Part shown: positions 21,155-27,160 of the stretch, in pieces
How positions within the stretch are numbered: position 1 is the first letter of the stretch
Layout of the letters: every line of letters begins with the position of its first letter
Assembly: GCA_052386675.1 (NCBI GenBank)
Contig: JBQTJX010000051.1
Span: 1-27,160, forward strand
Source of the DNA: RBG-16-66-20 sp052386675
GTDB taxonomy: Bacteria; Pseudomonadota; Gammaproteobacteria; Burkholderiales; SG8-39
Direction of reading: 5' to 3'
DNA: 27,160 nt
Program-made: the position numbers and the translations under genes
The notes under the pieces: model-generated
The model's input: the letters and a program-made list of their open reading frames with translations, nothing else
What the model was told of the DNA's origin: nothing
Databases searched by the model: none

Positions 21155-22180
21155 CTACGGGTTCTGGGCGAACAGCAGGCGTCCGAACCACCATGCGGCC
21201 CCGGCCATGAAGGCGGAGCAGGGGATGGTTAGTATCCAGGCCCAGACGATGGTGCCGGCGATGCCCCAGCGTACCGCCGAGGCATTCTGCGCCGCGCCGA
21301 CCCCGACGATTGCACCGGTGATGGTGTGAGTCGTGGAAACGGGGATGCCAAAGGTGGTGGCCACGAACAGCATCATGGCGCCGCCGGTTTCGGCGCAGAA
21401 GCCGCCCACGGGCTTCAGCTTGGTGATGCGCTGGCCCATTGTCTTCACGATCCGCCAACCGCCGAAGGCCGTGCCCAGCGCGATCGTGAGATAACAGGCC
21501 GTGACGACCCACATCGGCAATGGATCCTTCGCCCCGAGGTAGCCACCCGCGATCAGCAGCATCCAGATGATGCCTGCGGTTTTCTGCGCATCGTTGCCGC
21601 CGTGGCCCAGGGAATACATCGAGGCGCTGATGATCTGCAATCGCCGGAACCAGCGGTCCACCCGGCTCGGCGTCTGGCGCACGAAGAGCCAGGACACGGC
21701 GAGCATCAGCAGGGCACCGAGCAGCATGCCGGCAAGCGGGGCGATGAAGATGAAGGCGACCGTCTTCAGGATTCCTCCGGTGATCAATGCCCAGGTTCCG
21801 GCCTTGGCCACCGCAGCGCCGACCAGGCCGCCAATCAGGGCATGCGAGGAAGAGGACGGGATGCCGTACCACCAGGTTATGAGATTCCAGGCAATCGCCC
21901 CCACCAGCGCGCCGAACACGACATAGTGGTCCACGATGCCCTGGTCTATGATGCCGCGCCCCACCGTGGTGGCTACGCTGAGGTGGAACACGAACAGGGC
22001 GGCGAAGTTGAGCGTCGCCGCCATCATCACCGCCTGGTAGGGGCTCAGCACCCGCGTCGAGACCACCGTGGCGATCGAATTCGCCGCGTCGTGGAAGCCA
22101 TTCATGAAGTCGAACGCCAGCGCCACCAGGATCAGCGTGACCAGGATGCCGAGCCCGAAGCTGGTGGAGGCGCCGTCCAT
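21155..22180 (-). CDS. pit: PiT family inorganic phosphate transporter
   Basis: The 341-residue polytopic protein carries both PiT repeat signatures: FDFMNGFHDAANSIATVV near the N-terminus and GHGGNDAQKTAGI near residue 195, with STTHTITGAIVGVG in the second half. It lacks the large central cytoplasmic loop of E. coli PitA, as is usual for the short bacterial form. It should take up metal-phosphate by proton symport at low affinity. It begins 5 nt after the DUF47 gene, the standard partner, so the two are one operon. No clear Shine-Dalgarno precedes it. Confidence 0.93.
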   Translation of the reverse strand: MDGASTSFGLGILVTLILVALAFDFMNGFHDAANSIATVVSTRVLSPYQAVMMAATLNFAALFVFHLSVATTVGRGIIDQGIVDHYVVFGALVGAIAWNLITWWYGIPSSSSHALIGGLVGAAVAKAGTWALITGGILKTVAFIFIAPLAGMLLGALLMLAVSWLFVRQTPSRVDRWFRRLQIISASMYSLGHGGNDAQKTAGIIWMLLIAGGYLGAKDPLPMWVVTACYLTIALGTAFGGWRIVKTMGQRITKLKPVGGFCAETGGAMMLFVATTFGIPVSTTHTITGAIVGVGAAQNASAVRWGIAGTIVWAWILTIPCSAFMAGAAWWFGRLLFAQNP

Positions 22181-22185
22181 CGCGA

Positions 22186-22812
22186 TCAGGAATTCTCGAG
22201 CACGATGCCTTCGATGACGTTGGCCACGTCCTCGCAGCGATCGGTGATCAGTTCGAGCAGTTCGTAGATCGAGCGCAGCTTGATCAGCTGCTTGAGGTCG
22301 GCCTCGTCGCGAAACAGCTTGGACATGGCCGAGCGCATGACGCGATCGGCGTCGGACTCCAGGCGGTCAATTTCCTGGCATGTCTTGAGGATCGCCTCGC
22401 TCTGCTTGAGATTCGTCAGCAACGCCACCGCCGTCCTTACCCGCTCGCAGCACATCTGGCAGATCTCGGCCAGTTGCCGCGCCTCCGGGCTCACCTTGCG
22501 GATGTCGTAGAGCACGATGGACTCGGCGACGTCCTGCATCAGGTCGAGAATGTCGTCCATGCGCGTAATCAACTGGTGGATCTGGTCGCGGTCGAACGGC
22601 GTGATGAAGGTCTTGTGCAGCAGCGTGATGGTCTCGTGCGTGATCTTGTCGGCGGCGCGCTCGGCGCCGTCGATGTGCTGTGCGTGCGTTTCGGCCTGGC
22701 TGAAGTCGGCCATCATCGCCGCCAGGCTGCGGCTGCCCTCGGCGATCTTTTCGGCGTGGGCGTTGAACAGCTCGAAGAAATTTCCCTCGCGTGGCATCAG
22801 GCGGCTGAACAT
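22186..22812 (-). CDS. PhoU-like DUF47 family protein
   Basis: The 208-residue, all-helical protein begins MFSRLMPREGNFFELFNAHAEKI and has the DUF47/PhoU-like repeats ADKITHETITLLHKTFITPFDRDQI and RSIYELLELITDRCEDVANVIEGIVLENS. Acidic Asp/Glu clusters in PhoU folds bind metal. DUF47 proteins are coupled to PiT transporters and are thought to regulate them. The ATG ending at 22812 has a GGAGGAG 5 nt upstream. A TACAAT on the minus strand (22840-22835) could give a leader of about 15 nt, but no -35 fits. Read-through from the CoA-transferase gene 53 bp upstream is also possible. Confidence 0.93.
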   Translation of the reverse strand: MFSRLMPREGNFFELFNAHAEKIAEGSRSLAAMMADFSQAETHAQHIDGAERAADKITHETITLLHKTFITPFDRDQIHQLITRMDDILDLMQDVAESIVLYDIRKVSPEARQLAEICQMCCERVRTAVALLTNLKQSEAILKTCQEIDRLESDADRVMRSAMSKLFRDEADLKQLIKLRSIYELLELITDRCEDVANVIEGIVLENS

Positions 22813-22834
22813 GGGGTCTCCTCCGGGACGCCGG

Positions 22835-22840
22835 ATTGTA
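22835..22840 (-). promoter_or_regulatory. Possible -10 box of the DUF47-pit operon
   Basis: TACAAT on the minus strand lies 22 nt before the DUF47 start codon, leaving room for a short leader with the GGAGGAG. No recognisable -35 lies 16-18 nt upstream. It sits in the 53-bp gap after the CoA-transferase stop. Confidence 0.35.
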
Positions 22841-22865
22841 ATGGTTCCGTCATATTTCGGTCCGG

Positions 22866-24095
22866 TCAGATCACGCCGGATTGCCGCAGCGCGCCAATTT
22901 CCTCTTCACGCAGCCCGAGCCAGCCGCCAAACACTTCCGCGTTGTGTGCCCCGGGTGCCGGCCCCGACGTGCGCGCCGCGCCCGGCGTCGCGGACAGGCG
23001 CGGCACGACGCCAGGCACCGCCACCGAGCCGAAATCCTCGTCGTGCACGCGAGTGATCGACTCGCGCGCGCGGAAGTGCGGATCCTCCATCACTTCACGG
23101 TTGGAGTACACCGGCGCAGCCGCGACGCCGGCCTGCGAGAGTTCGCGTACCGCATCGCGCGCGTTGCGCGTACCAAGCCATCCGGCGACGATCGCATTCA
23201 ACTCGGGCTGGTGGTGCATGCGTTCCCGGTTGCCGGCGTAGCGCGGGTCCGCGAGCAGGTCTTCGCGCCCGATGAGGCGGCACAGGCGCTCGAAGACGTT
23301 TTGCGTCGCGGCCGTGAAGCTGAGCCAGACGCCGTCACCGGCGCGGAACATGCCGCTGGGCGACACGTAGGCATTGCCGCTGCCCACCGGCTCGTGGACG
23401 AGACCTAGCTGGTCGTACTCGATCGGCAGAACCTCCAGCAGGCGCATCATTGCTTCGGTGCAGGACAGGTCGATCTCCTGCCCTGGCGAGCCGGGATGGC
23501 GGGCGCGATGCAACAGCGCAGTGAGGATGCCGAACGCGCCGAACACACCGGATATGGGGTCGCCGATCGGGTAGCCGGGATGCATGGGAGGGTCGCCCGG
23601 CGCCCGCGTTATGTAGGCGAGGCCCGAATACGCTTCGAACAGGCGCGCGAATCCGGCGAAGTTGGCATAGGGGCCGGTCTGGCCGAAGCCGGTGACGCGA
23701 AGAATCACCAGGCCCGGTTGCAGCGCCCAGAGCGCGTCCTTGCCCAGGCCCCATTTGTCCAGGGTGCCGGGGCGGTAGTTCTCGACCAGCACGTCAAAGC
23801 GCGGCAGCAGGCGCCGAAACAGGGCCTGGCCGTCGGCCTGGCGCAGGTCCAGCGTGATCGCGCGCTTGTTGCGATTTACTGCTTTCCACAGCAACGGCTT
23901 GCCATCCTTGTGCGGCGGCATCGCGCGCAGCGCGTCGCCGACCCCGGGGAGTTCCACCTTCAGCACCTCGGCGCCGAAATCGCCCAGCAGCGCCGCGGCG
24001 AACGGGCCGGCGATGACGTTGGAAATATCGAGGACGCGCAGCCCCGCGAGCGGGCCGGCGTTCGGCGCCTCGGGGGTGCTAGGTCCGGAAGCCAA
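22866..24095 (-). CDS. CaiB/BaiF family III CoA-transferase
   Basis: The family moves CoA between carboxylic acids through enzyme-bound anhydride and thioester intermediates. Seen here: LAGLRVLDISNVIAGPFAAALLGDFGAEVLKVE at the N-terminus, RNKRAITLDL, ENYRPGTLDKWGL, RVTGFGQTGPY, and D179 in YPIGDPISG, which matches the catalytic Asp of formyl-CoA transferase. No ATG or GTG fits the conserved N-terminus; TTG at 24095-24093 gives 409 residues and overlaps the end of the upstream gene by 17 bp. The open frame extends further upstream but only as a shadow of that gene. The acids involved are unknown. Confidence 0.9.
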   Translation of the reverse strand: MASGPSTPEAPNAGPLAGLRVLDISNVIAGPFAAALLGDFGAEVLKVELPGVGDALRAMPPHKDGKPLLWKAVNRNKRAITLDLRQADGQALFRRLLPRFDVLVENYRPGTLDKWGLGKDALWALQPGLVILRVTGFGQTGPYANFAGFARLFEAYSGLAYITRAPGDPPMHPGYPIGDPISGVFGAFGILTALLHRARHPGSPGQEIDLSCTEAMMRLLEVLPIEYDQLGLVHEPVGSGNAYVSPSGMFRAGDGVWLSFTAATQNVFERLCRLIGREDLLADPRYAGNRERMHHQPELNAIVAGWLGTRNARDAVRELSQAGVAAAPVYSNREVMEDPHFRARESITRVHDEDFGSVAVPGVVPRLSATPGAARTSGPAPGAHNAEVFGGWLGLREEEIGALRQSGVI

Positions 24096-25227
24096 GGCCC
24101 AGGGATTCCATCTTCGCAATGTCGGCGACGCCGAAGCCCCATGCTGCGAGCGCTTCGCGCCCGCCTTCACCGCGCTCCGGCGGCGCGCTGCGAATCGCTC
24201 CCGGCGTGCGCGAGAAGCGGGGCGCGGGGGCGGGCTGCGCCACGTTTCCGGCGGTGACGAAGGTCCGGCGTTCCACATTGTGCGAATGCGCCCGCGCCTC
24301 GGAGAAGCTGAGTACCGGCGCGAAACAAGCGTCGGATCCTTCAAATGCCGCGCACCACTCGTCCCGGGTCCTCGACTTGAACACCTCGGTGAAGCGTGTA
24401 CGCAACCGGGGCCATCCCTCGCGGTCCAGCTGCTTCGGCAGGGGCTCTCTGGCGATCCCGAGTCGTTCCAGGAGTTCGGCGTAGAACTTCGGTTCGATGG
24501 ATCCGATGGCGACGTGCTTGCCGTCCTTCGTTTCGTAGGCGTCGTACCAGGGCGCGCCGGTATCGAGGACGTTCTCCCCGCGGCGCTCGCTCCAGCGTCC
24601 GCCAGCCATCATCCCCGAGAACATCGTGGCAAGGAGCGAAGCGCCATCCACCATCGCGGCGTCCACCACCTGCCCCTTGCCGGAGGACTTTGCCTCAACC
24701 AGCGCGCAGGCGATACCGAAGGCAAGCAGCATGCCGCCGCCGCCGAAGTCGCCCACGAGGTTGAGCGGCGGCACCGGCGCGCCGCCGGCGCGGCCGATGG
24801 CATTGAGCACACCGGTGAGCGCGATGTAGTTGATGTCGTGGCCGGCGCGTGGCGCCAGGGGACCATCCTGGCCCCAGCCAGTCATGCGGCCGTAGACCAG
24901 CTTCGGGTTCGCCTTGAGCATCGTATCGGGCCCGAGGCCCAGGCGCTCCATCACGCCGGGACGGAAACCCTCGATGATCGCATCCGCCTTCGCGGCCAGC
25001 GCCAGAGCGGCCTCGACGCCGCCTTGCGATTTCAGGTCCAGCGTGGCCGAGCGCCGGCCGCGCATCATGACGTCGAACCAGCGGTCGCGGCCGAAACCCA
25101 GCTTGGGATCGTCAGGCCGGTCGATGAGCAGCACGTCCGCGCCCATGTCCGCGAGCATCATGCCGCAAAACGGCCCGGGGCCGATGGCTTCGAACTCGAG
25201 GACCTTGATGCCGGCGAGGGGACCCAT
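24079..25227 (-). CDS. Alpha-methylacyl-CoA racemase-like CoA-transferase family protein
   Basis: The 382-residue protein belongs to the same family III fold but reads as the racemase branch: GPLAGIKVLEFEAIGPGPFCGMMLADMGADV, RSATLDLKS, EGFRPGVMERLGLGPD, H130 in RAGHDINYIA and D160 in LVGDFGGGGM, corresponding to the His/Asp pair of alpha-methylacyl-CoA racemase. It would interconvert 2-methylacyl-CoA epimers, needed before beta-oxidation of branched acids. The ATG ending at 25227 is preferred to the one ending at 25239, because that upstream ATG lies inside a TATGAT -10 box. It overlaps the next CoA-transferase gene by 17 bp. Confidence 0.92.
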   Translation of the reverse strand: MGPLAGIKVLEFEAIGPGPFCGMMLADMGADVLLIDRPDDPKLGFGRDRWFDVMMRGRRSATLDLKSQGGVEAALALAAKADAIIEGFRPGVMERLGLGPDTMLKANPKLVYGRMTGWGQDGPLAPRAGHDINYIALTGVLNAIGRAGGAPVPPLNLVGDFGGGGMLLAFGIACALVEAKSSGKGQVVDAAMVDGASLLATMFSGMMAGGRWSERRGENVLDTGAPWYDAYETKDGKHVAIGSIEPKFYAELLERLGIAREPLPKQLDREGWPRLRTRFTEVFKSRTRDEWCAAFEGSDACFAPVLSFSEARAHSHNVERRTFVTAGNVAQPAPAPRFSRTPGAIRSAPPERGEGGREALAAWGFGVADIAKMESLGLGFRT

Positions 25228-25234
25228 GGCCGGG

Positions 25235-25240
25235 ATCATA
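25235..25240 (-). promoter_or_regulatory. -10 box of the racemase/CoA-transferase operon
   Basis: TATGAT on the minus strand ends 7 nt before the ATG of the racemase gene. It lies in the 28-bp gap after the DUF808 stop. No Shine-Dalgarno is present between it and the start codon, so a leaderless mRNA is predicted. No good -35 is visible. Confidence 0.5.
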
Positions 25241-25255
25241 GCCTGCGCGTTGTGC

Positions 25256-26146
25256 TCAGGCCGTCGCCGATCGCATCACGCGCTGCGCCAGCATCACCCC
25301 GGCCAGCGCAAGCGCACCGGCCACGAGCCCGGCCGCGCCGTCGAGCGCAATCGCGGCCAGCGTGCCCAGGCTTTCACCCAGGTGGTGCAGCGCGGGAATG
25401 CCGTGGACCAGGATGCCGCCGCCGACCAGGAACATCGCGGCGGTCCCGGCGACCGAGAGGCCCTTCATGAGCCAGGGCGCGACCGCGAGAATGGCGAGGC
25501 CGAGCGTGCGCGAGGCGCCGGAGCCTCCACTAAGATGCAGCCCGGCATCGTCCAGTTTCACGATGCCCGCCACCAGGCCGTAAACGCCCACGGTCATGAC
25601 TAGCGAGATTCCCGAGAGCACGCCCACCTGCGTGGCGAAGCTCGACTGCGCCACCGTGCCCAGCGTGATGGCCACGATCTCGGCCGAGAGGATGAAATCG
25701 GTCCGGATCGCGCCCTTGATCTTGTCGCGCTCCAGTGCCACCAGGTCCGCCGCCGGGTCGATCAGCGCGTGCGTCAGCTCGGCGCGGTGCGCGTCGTCCT
25801 CGGCGCGGCTGTGCAGCAGCTTGTGGGCGATCTTTTCGGCGCCCTCGTAACACAGGAAGGCGCCGCCGATCATCAGCAGCGGCGTCACCGCCCACGGCGC
25901 AAACGCGCTGACCAGCAGCGCCGCCGGCACCAGGATCAACTTGTTGACGAGCGAGCCCTTGGCCACCGCCCACACCACCGGCAGCTCGCGCTCGGCGCGC
26001 ACGCCCGAGACCTGCTGCGCATTCAGCGCCAGGTCGTCGCCCAGCACACCGGCGGTCTTCTTCGCCGCCACCTTGGTGAGCACCGCGACGTCGTCGAGGA
26101 TCGTGGCGATGTCGTCGAGCAGCGCGAGCAAGCTGGAAGCGGCCAT
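25256..26146 (-). CDS. DUF808 family membrane protein (YedI-like)
   Basis: The 296-residue protein begins MAASSLLALLDDIATILDDVAVLTKVAAKKTAGVLGDDLALNAQQVSG, the recognisable start of the DUF808/YedI family, and contains ALERDKIKGAIRTDFILSAEIVAI. Several hydrophobic segments follow (for example around LVPAALLVSAFAPWAVTPLLMIGGAFL and the last 40 residues), so it is an inner-membrane protein. No biochemical function is established that I know of. The start is the ATG ending at 26146, since the open frame upstream is not conserved-looking. A GACAAT lies 6 nt before it. It is divergent from the methyltransferase gene. Confidence 0.93.
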   Translation of the reverse strand: MAASSLLALLDDIATILDDVAVLTKVAAKKTAGVLGDDLALNAQQVSGVRAERELPVVWAVAKGSLVNKLILVPAALLVSAFAPWAVTPLLMIGGAFLCYEGAEKIAHKLLHSRAEDDAHRAELTHALIDPAADLVALERDKIKGAIRTDFILSAEIVAITLGTVAQSSFATQVGVLSGISLVMTVGVYGLVAGIVKLDDAGLHLSGGSGASRTLGLAILAVAPWLMKGLSVAGTAAMFLVGGGILVHGIPALHHLGESLGTLAAIALDGAAGLVAGALALAGVMLAQRVMRSATA

Positions 26147-26152
26147 CGGGCG

Positions 26153-26158
26153 ATTGTC
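26153..26158 (-). promoter_or_regulatory. Possible -10 box of the DUF808 gene
   Basis: GACAAT on the minus strand (4 of 6 consensus bases) ends 6 nt before the start codon. No Shine-Dalgarno and no good -35 are visible. It is the weakest member of the leaderless pattern seen in this window. Confidence 0.35.
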
Positions 26159-26195
26159 GCCGCGCTTCGCCGGCGCCCGAGGCAAGCGCTTCGGT

Positions 26196-26223
26196 TTGCT
26201 CCGTACGGCACGCTGGCTACGAT
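26196..26223 (+). promoter_or_regulatory. Predicted promoter of the exported methyltransferase
   Basis: TTGCTC (26196-26201) and TACGAT (26218-26223) are separated by 16 nt. The -10 ends 7 nt before the ATG at 26231 and overlaps the upstream ATG at 26222, favouring the downstream start and a leaderless message. Confidence 0.4.
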
Positions 26224-26230
26224 GCGGGCG

Positions 26231-27112
26231 ATGAACACACGCCTACTGCCGGCCGCCCTCTTCTGCGGCTTGCTGTGGCTGCTGCCGCCGCGTGCCGCAG
26301 CGCAAGCCGGCACCGAAGTGCCTTTCATCACCACGCCCGACCACGTGACGCTGGCGATGCTGCAGCTCGCGCGCGTGGGCCCGCGCGACTTCGTGCTCGA
26401 CCTCGGCTCGGGCGATGGCCGCATCGTGATCACGGCCGCGCGCCGCTTCGGCGCGCGTGGCCTCGGAGTCGAGATCGTGCCCGACCTGGTGGCGCGCAGC
26501 CGCGACAACGCGGCTCGCGCGGGCGTCTCGCAGCGAGCCGAGTTTCGCGAGCAGGACCTGTTCAAGACCGACCTGTCGGTCGCCAGCGTGATCACGATGT
26601 ACCTGCTGCCGGAGGTGAACCTTCAGCTGCGCCCGGCGCTGCTGGCGCTGAAGCCGGGCACCCGCATCGTCTCGCACGACTGGGACCTGGGCGACTGGCC
26701 GCCGGAGCACACGGTCACGCTCGAGGTGCCCGACAAGGCGGTGGGCCGCGAGAAGCTCAGCCGCCTGCATTTGTGGGTGGTGCCGGCGCGCTTCGAAGGC
26801 ACCTGGTGCGGGCGCAGCGGCGAGACGCTGACGCTGACCCAGAGCCACCAGCGCGTCGAGGCGAGGCACGAAACACGGCAGGGCGCGGGCGCAAGCCAGC
26901 GCTGGCTCGCCGGCCGCGCCGACGGCGCTCAGCTCGCGCTGCTCGACGGTGCCGGCACCGTCTGGCACCTGCGGCACGCCGGCCCGCGGCTCGACGCGAG
27001 TTCGCTTGCGGGTGCGTCGCGCCGCTTCATGCCCGCCGGCGAAGCCGGTTGCGGGCAAGCGGCAACGCGCCCTCGGTCTCGAGCTGACGCCGCGCCGCGC
27101 GGGCCGTCGTGA
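26231..27112 (+). CDS. SAM-dependent methyltransferase-like protein with a signal peptide
   Basis: The 293-residue protein starts with a Sec-type signal peptide (NTRLL, a hydrophobic stretch, then PPRAAAQA, cleavage near residue 26). A class I methyltransferase domain follows: motif I VLDLGSGDGR (55-64), the acidic strand-2 residue E81 in GVEIVPD, and VITMYLLPEVN (120-130). From about 185 to 270 there is a Trp-containing beta-rich extension (FEGTWCGRSGETLTLTQ). SAM is not known in the periplasm, so either the methyl donor reaches it or the domain has another role. ATG 26231 is preferred over ATG 26222. The last 20 residues are Arg/Ala-rich and may not be conserved. Confidence 0.85.
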   Translation: MNTRLLPAALFCGLLWLLPPRAAAQAGTEVPFITTPDHVTLAMLQLARVGPRDFVLDLGSGDGRIVITAARRFGARGLGVEIVPDLVARSRDNAARAGVSQRAEFREQDLFKTDLSVASVITMYLLPEVNLQLRPALLALKPGTRIVSHDWDLGDWPPEHTVTLEVPDKAVGREKLSRLHLWVVPARFEGTWCGRSGETLTLTQSHQRVEARHETRQGAGASQRWLAGRADGAQLALLDGAGTVWHLRHAGPRLDASSLAGASRRFMPAGEAGCGQAATRPRSRADAAPRGPS

Positions 27113-27130
27113 GCTGACGCGCCGCCGCGC
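27081..27130 (+). repeat. Imperfect 30-bp tandem repeat at the end of the methyltransferase gene
   Basis: GAGCTGACGC occurs at 27081-27090 and again at 27111-27120, each followed by a GC-rich stretch (CGCGCCGCGC and GCCGCCGCGC). The methyltransferase TGA falls at the junction with the second copy. It may be replication slippage that altered the 3' end of the gene. A further start-like GTGATG at 27140-27145 is too close to the window edge to judge. Confidence 0.4.
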
Positions 27131-27160
27131 CGAGGCGCCGTGATGCGGCCGGCGGCCCGC

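Noticed and set aside
24096..24344. N-terminal extension of the CoA-transferase gene to an ATG ending at 24344
   Set aside because: The extra 83 residues are Arg/Ser/Pro-rich and lie over the 3' end of the racemase gene in a different frame; family homology begins just after the TTG at 24095.
25769..26230. Open frame upstream of the methyltransferase
   Set aside because: It is antisense to DUF808 and His/Arg/Gln-rich; the signal peptide defines the start at 26231.
27113..27160. Start of a further gene at 27140-27145 (GTGATG)
   Set aside because: Only a few codons remain before the window ends, in GC-rich repetitive sequence; there is not enough to support a gene call.

Overview
The window is GC-rich chromosomal DNA from a proteobacterium, most likely a betaproteobacterium. 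The evidence is the order tuf / tRNA-Trp / secE / nusG / rplKAJL / rpoBC, and RpoB, RpoC and NusG sequences that read closest to Burkholderiales/Rhodocyclales-type proteins. No insertion sequence, phage gene, CRISPR array or rRNA is visible.

Region 1 (1-12270) is the transcription/translation block: the 3' end of tuf, tRNA-Trp(CCA), secE overlapping nusG, rplK-rplA, the L10 leader, rplJ (TTG start behind a perfect Shine-Dalgarno), rplL, two tandem hairpins, then rpoB-rpoC and a strong terminator. RpoB carries about 70 extra residues (roughly 416-494) that I do not know from E. coli or Burkholderia RpoB. The usual rpsL-rpsG-fusA block does not follow rpoC.

Region 2 (12290-21140) is tightly packed accessory metabolism: an unknown membrane protein, a small lipoprotein divergent from a GNAT acetyltransferase, an SDR-quinone oxidoreductase operon divergent from an alpha/beta hydrolase - enolase-superfamily - acyl-CoA ligase - PCu(A)C copper chaperone operon, then a second SDR divergent from a histidine-phosphatase-like protein. 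The SDR/hydrolase start codons are 19 bp apart and the gap holds a perfect 15-bp palindrome. Together the two operons look like a catabolic module for an unidentified organic acid or ester: hydrolysis, dehydration or racemisation, CoA activation, redox steps.

Region 3 (21155-27160) has, on the minus strand, a DUF808 membrane protein, two overlapping family III CoA-transferase/racemase genes, a PhoU-like (DUF47) protein and a PiT phosphate transporter. A plus-strand methyltransferase with a signal peptide follows.

The most distinctive feature of regions 2 and 3 is how genes start. At nine transcription-unit heads a -10-like hexamer ends 6-8 nt before the start codon and no Shine-Dalgarno is visible, which predicts leaderless mRNAs. 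Genes inside operons, and the ribosomal genes, have Shine-Dalgarno sequences or stop/start coupling instead. Four convergent gene pairs abut or overlap with no terminator between them.
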